Shown piece after piece: positions 45,201 to 50,923 of a stretch of 50,923 nt of DNA. Every line of letters begins with the position of its first letter. Positions within the stretch are counted from its first letter, which is position 1. This stretch comes from Bacteroidia bacterium. Its GTDB lineage: Bacteria; Bacteroidota; Bacteroidia; Chitinophagales; Saprospiraceae. The DNA lies in assembly GCA_018680005.1 (NCBI GenBank), contig JAHHJQ010000078.1, positions 1-50,923 of the forward strand, read 5' to 3'. Made by a program: the position numbers and the translations under genes. The notes under the pieces were generated by a model. That model was not told the origin of the DNA and ran no database searches. It was given only the letters and a program-made list of their open reading frames with translations.

Positions 45201-45688
45201 TGATCAATCGAATAGTCGCCCGCAACATTAATAACCATTATCGGAAATTCAGAAACATCTACATCCAAGATTTCAGGATCTTGTGTCAAATCTGTAGGTA
45301 ATTCTTGCATCGCCCGATCCACCGCATCTTTTACCGACCTTTTGGCTGATTCTATTACAACATCTGATTCGAATTCAGCGATGATTAATGAATAATCTTG
45401 TAAAGAAGATGACTTAACACTTTTAAGACCAGAGATTGAAGCAATCTCTTTTTCCAGGGGTCTAGAAATCAGATTTTCTATATCCCGAGGTGAATTACCA
45501 AAATAGACGGTATTCACGAATATCTGAGGAAAAGACACCTCCGGATATTGCTCTTTCGGCATTGTATTATAGCTCCTTAGACCAAAAAGGATGATCATAA
45601 AGGCAAGTATGAAAATACTTGTTCGATTGTCTACTGCGAACGAGGACAACCCAAAAGTTCTATGATGTTTCAGAGCTGGGTCTTTCAT
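42269..45688 (-). CDS. RND efflux permease (AcrB/MdtB-like)
   Basis: This proton-driven inner membrane pump has 1139 residues, longer than AcrB (~1050). Family signs: an N-terminal helix, porter domain EYPEVSFPQIFVNTVYFGNS, TM4 GLLVDNGIVVVENIYR (one Asp where AcrB has two), and TM10 LAGIVVNNAIVMVDYINL (Asn where AcrB has Lys). An insertion of about 45 residues near 515-560 adds two hydrophobic segments (ILLGVAMMMLIAIASHFGGI and NILVITIAITLVNFFIL) between TM6 and TM7. It overlaps the adaptor gene by 4 bp (ATGA). The substrate is probably drugs or lipophilic compounds rather than metals, because the CzcA/CusA motif is absent. Confidence 0.95.
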   Translation of the reverse strand: MKDPALKHHRTFGLSSFAVDNRTSIFILAFMIILFGLRSYNTMPKEQYPEVSFPQIFVNTVYFGNSPRDIENLISRPLEKEIASISGLKSVKSSSLQDYSLIIAEFESDVVIESAKRSVKDAVDRAMQELPTDLTQDPEILDVDVSEFPIMVINVAGDYSIDQLKEYAEDISDEIENRVREISEVQIKGDLDKEVQINVDFAKMQAFGLSFGDIENAISAENITMSGGELLNNDFRRTVRILGEFKSIKDIQNVIIKSENQKPIYLRDVALVEFTYADKTSIARADQKPVISLDIIKRDGANLLAASDAVKEVISRMKASDLPDDLKVTTFNDGSVMTRASVATLENSIISGVILVILVLLFFLGIRNASFVGLAIPLSMLMGILILSLVGYTLNIMILFGLILALGLLVDNGIVVVENIYRYRAEGYSAIEASKYGVGEVAMPIIASTATTLAAFIPLVFWPGIMGSFMRYLPITLVVVLTSSLFVALVINPVITAVYMKVETGVEIESEKRRRRQNILLGVAMMMLIAIASHFGGILWLRNILVITIAITLVNFFILRKATLFFQQKIVPAMERGYNRIIAVALKGWNPVLVFTGTFVILILSAMLLASNPPKQKLFPDTDPTYINVFIELPIGMDIEATNHLVTSLETEIEASLEPYRHGVEAVLTQIGENTGDPNSDPEFGSSPHKSRITISFLPFEERGGINTTEVLSVVRNSITSIPGAEITVDKNASGPPTGKPIFIEITGDEINELALLADDMKRYLEEQKIPGIEELKADVSISKPELLIDIDREAARKYELSTYMISDAIRTALFGKELSQYKVGEDEYPIQVRMDKKYRNDIDYLLNQKAVFRSPATGKISSVPLSTAASFKYSSTYSQIKRKDQKRIISLSSNVLQNYNANEVVSNVMGSLSKYDMPDGYTYSFGGEQLEQKENMEYLTSAFMVAIFVIFIILVAQFNSVISPFIIILSVLFSTIGVLLGYVASGRDIEIVMSGIGIISLAGIVVNNAIVMVDYINLMMRRKRISLGIPNMMKMSKEHIKEAIIKGGATRLRPVILTAVTTVLGLLPMATAFNFNFKTLISDFDPNIYIGGDVAQFWQTMAWTVIYGLVFATILTLVVVPVMYWLSYRLKVMLVRNR

Positions 45689-46851
45689 CCGTCGATATTT
45701 TCATTCATGATCTCTACTTCCTGTTGATCATTTACCATTCTTGATCCGTCAATTATGAGTTCATCACCATCTGCAAGACCTTCGGTTATTACCAATTCAT
45801 TTTCTACACTTTCACCGATTTGGATATACCTTTTTTGAGCAATCATTTTTCCGCTTGAATCCTGGTCCACCACGAAAACATAGTTGGAACCATTGATCTC
45901 CTGTTGTACCAATTCACTTGAAATTGCTATGACATCCTTTGCCTCATAATCTGGTAAGTATGCAATGACCATCAGATTCGGCTTTATTCTTCCACCCTCA
46001 TTTGAAATAGCAGCTTCAACATTAAATGTTCTATTTCCCGGATCTATCATTCTTCCGATATCTGTGATTCTTACATCTTTTTCATATTCCAAAGTTGGAA
46101 TTTCAATATGTATCTTGTTTCCTTTCTTCACAGCCTTTAAGTACTTCTCAGGTACATCGATAGACACTTTTACTTTGCTGGTATTTAGTATTTGAACAAT
46201 TGGTGCACCTGGCGAAGCCATCTCGCCAGATTTAAGAAAGGATTGATCGACCACACCTGAAATTGGCGCATAAATGTTTGCTTTGGTTAGGTTAAATCCA
46301 AGGGTTTCCAAAGACTTTTCAAGACGCTCCTTATCGTTTTTTGATTGTAAATACTGTATCTCCGATCCTATGTTTTGTTTCCAAAGTCGTTCCTGTCTGG
46401 TAAACACTTCTACAGCCAATTCCAATGACTTTTCAACCTCTTCAACTTGTTTTCGCATAGATTGCATATCTACTATGGCGATTCGGGATCCGCGTCGTAC
46501 ATAGTCACCTTCCTTCACATAAACACGAGTGATCCGACCTCCGATCTCCGAAGAAGCCATGACAATGTCATCGGCTGCGATTGAACCTTGAATTTCAACA
46601 AATCGCTTTATATCTTGTGGTAGAATGCGGCTTGTAGTAATCTTCTTTAGTTCCTGAACTTTGGGTTCACTTTCAGAAATATCCTCTTCCAGTCTGAGAA
46701 TCAATTCTTCCAATGATTTCATTTCTTGTTTCTTCTCCGCCAGCAATTGCTTCTTTTCAGGTAATCCAGGAGGATATTCGGTATTTAATGATTTACGATC
46801 CGAACAAGACCAGAATGAAATGAATATTATATAAGCTATGATTGGTTTCAT
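45685..46851 (-). CDS. RND periplasmic adaptor (HlyD family lipoprotein)
   Basis: The 388-residue adaptor starts with a lipoprotein-type signal (AYIIFISFWSC, Cys16). It has an N-terminal coiled coil (~30-65, KQEMKSLEELILRLEEDISE), the lipoyl halves ASSEIGGRITRVYVKEGDYV and IYAPISGVVDQSFLKSGEMA, and the membrane-proximal domain ending in GLADGDELIIDGSRMV. It joins the TolC duct and the RND pump. The gene is 39 bp after tolC and overlaps the permease by 4 bp. An extra N-terminal coiled coil before the hairpin is slightly unusual. Confidence 0.94.
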   Translation of the reverse strand: MKPIIAYIIFISFWSCSDRKSLNTEYPPGLPEKKQLLAEKKQEMKSLEELILRLEEDISESEPKVQELKKITTSRILPQDIKRFVEIQGSIAADDIVMASSEIGGRITRVYVKEGDYVRRGSRIAIVDMQSMRKQVEEVEKSLELAVEVFTRQERLWKQNIGSEIQYLQSKNDKERLEKSLETLGFNLTKANIYAPISGVVDQSFLKSGEMASPGAPIVQILNTSKVKVSIDVPEKYLKAVKKGNKIHIEIPTLEYEKDVRITDIGRMIDPGNRTFNVEAAISNEGGRIKPNLMVIAYLPDYEAKDVIAISSELVQQEINGSNYVFVVDQDSSGKMIAQKRYIQIGESVENELVITEGLADGDELIIDGSRMVNDQQEVEIMNENIDG

Positions 46852-46890
46852 TGTAATAATTGAAATTTTAGGGTAGTCAATAATTGGTAT

Positions 46891-48210
46891 CTATATGCCA
46901 AGCGCTGTATTCAAATCCAATCTTGCTTTTAGTAAATCATATTTGGCTAAAAGATGATTTTGCTGTGCTTGATATAGGCTTTGCTCAGCCTGATTGATTT
47001 CAATACTACTCCCTACACCTTCGCGATATTTGATTTGAGTTGTTCTATAAATTCTTTCTGCCAAAACAAGATTCTTGTTTCTTTCTGCAAGATTATTTAA
47101 AGCTGTATTCACTTCATTTTGAGCATTGGTGATTTCCAGATTGATACCATCGATAAGTTGCTGTTGTTGGATCTTCTGGATTTCCAAATCCAACTTGGCT
47201 CTTTCCAAGTCTGCCTTTTTGCCTAAACCGGAAAATATTGGAACATTTATGCTGATCCCGGCGGCTGAGGTTGGATTCCAAATTGCCGAACGTAAATTGT
47301 CCCCCTGACCAATTTCCTGTAAATTGACAAATGCCCGAACACTTGGCAGAAATGCCGTTTTCTTGGATTGCACATTTAATTCTGCAAGTGAAACTCCCAA
47401 TTCCGAAACGCGATATTCTGACCGGCCCAGATGCAATTGATCGGTGTGAACACGTAAATTAGCATATCGCTCAAGTAAGTTTTCCAGATTGTCCGAAAAC
47501 TCTATTTCAGTATTTGCTTGTAAGCCCATTTGATACTTCAAAACCAGTTTGGTTTGAACCTGTCGCTGTTCCAGATTGGTCATTTCGGCTTTCAGATTTG
47601 AAAGAGACAATTCCAAACGGTCTACATCCAATTTTTCCACAAAACCTCCCTTGTATAGAGCTGATGTTTCCCGGTAAAGATTCTGAAGATTATCTATATT
47701 CTTACTCAGTATTTGGATATTCTCCTGAATAATCAAATTTGGCAAATAGGCATCAACAATATTGTTAGTTACATTGGTCTGGATTTGTTCAAATTCCTTT
47801 TCTGTAAACTCTTTAAATTTCCTTGACGCTCGGAGAGCAACGAGGTAGTTGGCATCAAAAAGAAGGGTATTTAGATCCAAGGCACCTAACATATTGTTCT
47901 TTGTCCCAAATTGTAGCTCGGCAAATTCGCCTTCCATAGCATCATCGTCGATAAATTGAGCCGGAACCAATGATACTGGCAAATACAGATTTCGGGTATA
48001 ATTGAAATTCGCCTCGAGGGTGGGCAATCCGATGGCTCGATTCTGGTAAATTTGTTGCTGCGCATCCAATATTTTGAGTTGTCCCCTGCGGATCTCTGTA
48101 TGATTTTCTAACCCATAAGCTATAGCTTCTTCCAAAGTAAATGAACGACTCTGAGAATTGATATCTCCTATGAATAGAAGCAATACTAGTAAGATCATGT
48201 ATGCTCTCAT
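46891..48210 (-). CDS. TolC-family outer membrane protein of the RND operon
   Basis: This 439-residue protein has a signal peptide (MILLVLLLFIGDINSQS) and two OEP repeats, with LEEAIAYGLENHTEIRRG at the start and the terminal IKYREGVGSSIEINQAEQSL and LNTALGI. It is the first structural gene after the TetR regulator, with 1-bp stop/start overlap (TAATG). The order regulator-TolC-adaptor-permease is usual for Bacteroidota RND operons. Confidence 0.94.
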   Translation of the reverse strand: MRAYMILLVLLLFIGDINSQSRSFTLEEAIAYGLENHTEIRRGQLKILDAQQQIYQNRAIGLPTLEANFNYTRNLYLPVSLVPAQFIDDDAMEGEFAELQFGTKNNMLGALDLNTLLFDANYLVALRASRKFKEFTEKEFEQIQTNVTNNIVDAYLPNLIIQENIQILSKNIDNLQNLYRETSALYKGGFVEKLDVDRLELSLSNLKAEMTNLEQRQVQTKLVLKYQMGLQANTEIEFSDNLENLLERYANLRVHTDQLHLGRSEYRVSELGVSLAELNVQSKKTAFLPSVRAFVNLQEIGQGDNLRSAIWNPTSAAGISINVPIFSGLGKKADLERAKLDLEIQKIQQQQLIDGINLEITNAQNEVNTALNNLAERNKNLVLAERIYRTTQIKYREGVGSSIEINQAEQSLYQAQQNHLLAKYDLLKARLDLNTALGI

Positions 48211-48815
48211 TAGTCTTCGATTTTTTTAAACCTTTGAATTCCGGTAGGGTTCATCATGCCCAACATGTGGTGCGTGATAAACTGTTCGTAGAGTTCAGCT
48301 CTCGGAAATTCTTCAATTGGAAAAAGCTCATTATCAATAAGTACTGAAATTCTAGCTACATAAAGTCTTGCAATGATCCTGGCATCCATGTCCAGTCTAT
48401 AGTGTCCTTCATTCTGTCCCCTCAAAACATTCTCAAAAGCAAATTCATGGATGAATCCATTGTTAAATTCTTGAATAAGGTTCCAGATATCCGGATAATA
48501 TTTTTGCACTTCATAAATCAGAGACGGCTTGTGTTTCCGTAAAATGCTAATTATGAATTTTGAATTAGTGACCATTTCCTCCACAGCGTCATTAGTTTCG
48601 GCCCTTGCACGATTGATAAAAGATTTCTGTTCATCAAGATGATGCATTAGCGCTGCCCTAAGTAGCTCCTGTTTGCTATCTACAGAATTGTAGAGTGTTT
48701 TTTTAGATATTCCCAAAGCACTGGATATATCATCCATACTCACGCTTTTGACACCATATTTCATGAAAAAGTCCACCGCTTTTGCTATGATCTTTTGCTC
48801 CAAGGAAGTTGCCAT
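48210..48815 (-). CDS. TetR/AcrR-family repressor of the RND operon
   Basis: I start at MATSLEQKIIAKAVDFFMKY (201 residues); the track start 12 codons earlier would run into the operator. The N-terminal helix-turn-helix reads GVKSVSMDDISSALGISKKT followed by LYNSVDSKQELL, standard for TetR. The C-terminal ligand domain is not assignable. It overlaps tolC by 1 bp, so it is in the operon it presumably represses. A palindrome 17 bp upstream of the start is the likely operator. Confidence 0.93.
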   Translation of the reverse strand: MATSLEQKIIAKAVDFFMKYGVKSVSMDDISSALGISKKTLYNSVDSKQELLRAALMHHLDEQKSFINRARAETNDAVEEMVTNSKFIISILRKHKPSLIYEVQKYYPDIWNLIQEFNNGFIHEFAFENVLRGQNEGHYRLDMDARIIARLYVARISVLIDNELFPIEEFPRAELYEQFITHHMLGMMNPTGIQRFKKIED

Positions 48816-48831
48816 AATTGTAAAGAACGAT

Positions 48832-48859
48832 GGAAACTTTACAAGTATCAATAGTTTCC
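48832..48859. promoter_or_regulatory. Palindromic candidate operator for the TetR regulator
   Basis: GGAAACT (48832-48838) and AGTTTCC (48853-48859) are perfect inverted 7-mers with a 14-bp spacer that contains further partial symmetry (ACAAGTATCAAT). The 28-bp span is typical of TetR-family operators. It lies in the leader of the tetR-RND operon and upstream of the divergent flippase gene. Confidence 0.6.
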
Positions 48860-48942
48860 GACATTTATAATTTAATTATCGACCAGAGGCTGAAAATTTA
48901 GATCGATGAATTTGACCGTCAATTTGTTTATATCTTTCAGAC

Positions 48943-50382
48943 ATGCAGAAAGAGTTCATCTCGAATCTAGTATTATTGGTTTTGGCTAATCTTTTAATCA
49001 AGCCTTTTTACATTTTTGGAATCGATAGAACTGTACAAAATCTAGTAGGCCCTGAGGACTATGGTTTATACTTTGCTCTTTTCAATTTTGCTTTAATATT
49101 TCAAATTGTAACTGACCTGGGTCTCCAGAATTATAACAACAGAAGTGTCAGTCAGTATCCGGATATAAGACATGACCAATTTCCATCAATTCTTGTTGTC
49201 AAAACAATATTTGCAATAGTATTTCTTGGGATAATTTGGATTGCAGCAAGGATTCTCAAATATGAGGGTGTAGCCCTAGATTTGCTCTTTTGGATTGGTG
49301 TCAACACAGTTCTCGTTTCGATGATTCTTTATTTGAGAACTAATATTTCCGGTTTGGGCCGGTATCGTTTGGATAGCTTATTCTCTATTCTGGATAAAGT
49401 TTTAATGATCTTAATTATCGGTGGATGGCTTTTGACCAAAGAAGATTTTAGAATACAGCACTTTGTAATTGGTCAGACCCTTGCGCTCATGATCTCTGCA
49501 ATAATCGTTGGTAGTGTAGTATTTATATTATCCAGGCCTCTTATATGGAGAAAACAAATTTCTTTTCATCTTGGAATAATTAGAGAAAGTCTGCCTTATG
49601 CTCTGGTCGTACTTTTTATGACCATCTATACAAGAATTGATGGTGTAATGCTTGAACGAATTCTAGAAGATGGTTCTTATCAGGCTGGAGTATATGCATC
49701 AGGTTATCGATTTTTCGATGCTGCGAATATGTTTGGATTCCTGATAGCAGGTCTTTTACTTCCTATGTTTTCTAAATTGTTGGCCCGAAAACAGAATATA
49801 TTTCCTCTATACCACTTGAGTATGAGATGTGTGTGGTTGTTAGTTGTGTTTATAGCTTCTATGTGTTACGTGTTTAAGAGTGAATTAGTCCATCTCTTAT
49901 ACGTCAATGCCACGGAATACTGGGGTGAAGTATTAGGAATATTAATGGTCAGTTTTGTCTTTGTATCAATTGGATATATCCTGGGTTCGCTTTTAACTGC
50001 TCAGGGTAGCATATACAAATTGAATTGGATTTTCCTGATTGCCATCATTTTGAATGTGGGGTTGAATCTCTTGTTGATCCATCAATTCAAAGCTTATGGA
50101 GCAGCTCTTGCAACCCTCTTTACACAGGGTTTTGTTGTTCTTGCCCAATTATTCTATGTTAATCGCACTTTAGATTTTTCCCTGTACACATATCCTGTTA
50201 AAGAAATGATTTTTAGTGGACTGACAATTGTGTTACTTATAGTCACCCTGCGACATATAACCCAGACATGGGCAGGAATAATTAGTGGTTCTTTTATTAT
50301 CGGAATCATGATCCTTGCCTATTTATACCTTCAGATCAAATCCAGTCTAACGAAAGATCTGATCAATTTGACTAATGAATAG
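48943..50382 (+). CDS. Polysaccharide flippase (Wzx/oligosaccharide flippase family)
   Basis: The 479-residue integral membrane protein has about 12-14 predicted helices. It begins FISNLVLLVLANLLIKPFYI and contains NLVGPEDYGLYFALFNFALI, the typical first repeat, and the ESLPYALVVLFMTIYTRIDG region of the MOP exporter fold. It moves lipid-linked sugar units across the inner membrane. A Wzz-type gene starts 35 bp downstream, so this is the beginning of an exopolysaccharide/O-antigen cluster. TATCTTTC at 48931-48938 is one base from a -7 element and ends 4 bp before the ATG. Confidence 0.9.
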   Translation: MQKEFISNLVLLVLANLLIKPFYIFGIDRTVQNLVGPEDYGLYFALFNFALIFQIVTDLGLQNYNNRSVSQYPDIRHDQFPSILVVKTIFAIVFLGIIWIAARILKYEGVALDLLFWIGVNTVLVSMILYLRTNISGLGRYRLDSLFSILDKVLMILIIGGWLLTKEDFRIQHFVIGQTLALMISAIIVGSVVFILSRPLIWRKQISFHLGIIRESLPYALVVLFMTIYTRIDGVMLERILEDGSYQAGVYASGYRFFDAANMFGFLIAGLLLPMFSKLLARKQNIFPLYHLSMRCVWLLVVFIASMCYVFKSELVHLLYVNATEYWGEVLGILMVSFVFVSIGYILGSLLTAQGSIYKLNWIFLIAIILNVGLNLLLIHQFKAYGAALATLFTQGFVVLAQLFYVNRTLDFSLYTYPVKEMIFSGLTIVLLIVTLRHITQTWAGIISGSFIIGIMILAYLYLQIKSSLTKDLINLTNE

Positions 50383-50417
50383 CTCATAGACCCAATTAGA
50401 AATTCTACATTTATTCA

Positions 50418-50923
50418 ATGGAAAACAGAGAAGATCTTCTAGGTGTGTTGCAAGTTTTATATCGTTGGCGTAAGCCTATCCTCTTCACAACAATGGCCGC
50501 AGCTCTGCTTAGCATCGTCATTGCTTTGATTCTACCCAAGTATTATCAATCGGCAACAACCTTTTATGCTGCCAGTCCGGACTTGAATAAACCGGACATT
50601 GTATTTGGAGATATCAACACAAACTTTGATTACTATGGTTCTGATGCAGATATAGATAGGATTTTGACAATAGCCCAATCAAATGAATTAGTCGATTATA
50701 TGGTAGATTCATTCAGGCTTTATGAAGCATATGACATAGATCCTGACAATTCTAAAGCACCTCATTATGTAGAGCTCAATTTTCAAAAATTGTACAATGT
50801 AATTCGAACTCCATTTGACGCCATCTTACTTGAAATCGAAGATAAAGATCCCGCCCTGTCCGCTCGAATGGTGGAAGCTGCTCGAGGCAAAATAAACGAA
50901 ATTGCAACAGGCCTGATTCGATC
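50418..50923 (+). CDS. Wzz/chain-length determinant family protein (N-terminal part, cut by window edge)
   Basis: The open frame has no stop before the window end and is therefore missing from the track. It encodes MENREDLLGVLQVLYRWRKP followed by a transmembrane helix (FTTMAAALLSIVIALILP) and KYYQSATTFYAASPDLNKP. The cytoplasmic start, first helix and beta-rich periplasmic segment fit the Wzz domain of chain-length regulators or polysaccharide co-polymerases. A tyrosine kinase domain, if any, lies outside. It follows the flippase by 35 bp on the same strand. Confidence 0.85.
   Translation, partial: MENREDLLGVLQVLYRWRKPILFTTMAAALLSIVIALILPKYYQSATTFYAASPDLNKPDIVFGDINTNFDYYGSDADIDRILTIAQSNELVDYMVDSFRLYEAYDIDPDNSKAPHYVELNFQKLYNVIRTPFDAILLEIEDKDPALSARMVEAARGKINEIATGLIR

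Overview
The window is chromosomal DNA of a member of the Bacteroidota, most likely an environmental Saprospiria-like or related lineage. The evidence is a type IX secretion (T9SS) plug protein, a SusC-style TonB receptor with an N-terminal carboxypeptidase-like domain, a DUF5777 barrel, A-rich sequence instead of Shine-Dalgarno boxes ahead of starts, and promoter-like TAnnTTTG elements, some with an upstream TTTG. No species is claimed. There is no insertion sequence, prophage, CRISPR array, integrase or rRNA gene; the region looks vertically inherited.

Layout. 1-9340 (minus strand) is the translation/transcription core locus, read from the right: tRNA-Thr(TGT), tRNA-Tyr, tRNA-Gly, tRNA-Thr(GGT), tuf, tRNA-Trp, secE, nusG, rplK, rplA, rplJ, rplL, rpoB, rpoC (cut by the window edge). 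Hairpins lie after tuf and between rplL and rpoB. 9341-9778 is a divergent control region. 9779-16929 holds parE, lon, a TrhO-type rhodanese (minus), an AlkA-type glycosylase and an AstE/AspA-type zinc hydrolase. 16926-21865 (minus) reads as one operon: small lipoprotein, DUF3089 hydrolase, sensor kinase, TonB-dependent receptor. 21937-31841 is a run of short housekeeping units: a MurG-like glycosyltransferase, pth, a DinB-fold protein, a TPR protein with a structured leader, a phosphohexomutase, pcm, a lipoprotein, a stand-alone sorting-tail-like secreted protein, tadA, and guaB-mpg.

31924-36869 carries the T9SS plug protein, then a TolC/HlyD pair without its permease, then a TIGR04282 glycosyltransferase that seems to start at a non-AUG codon. 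36872-41518 is an envelope redox neighbourhood: an anchored diheme cytochrome c, a DUF5777 barrel, a CX4CH haem lipoprotein, a bacilliredoxin, an FMN-binding protein and a porin. 41519-42268 is the largest gene-free stretch and contains a duplicated unit of GC hairpin, A-rich leader and ATGAACAAACACT, with paired base changes in the hairpin stem. 42269-48815 is a complete TetR-TolC-HlyD-RND efflux operon with a palindromic candidate operator. 48943 to the right edge begins a polysaccharide export cluster (flippase, then a Wzz-type protein cut by the edge).

Most genes are ordinary and well recognised. The parts that best merit attention are the duplicated hairpin/small-ORF unit near 41.8-42.0 kb, the structured RNA candidate near 24.4 kb, the non-AUG start near 36.27 kb, and the redox cluster. 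All functional statements come from reading motifs by eye; no database search was run.
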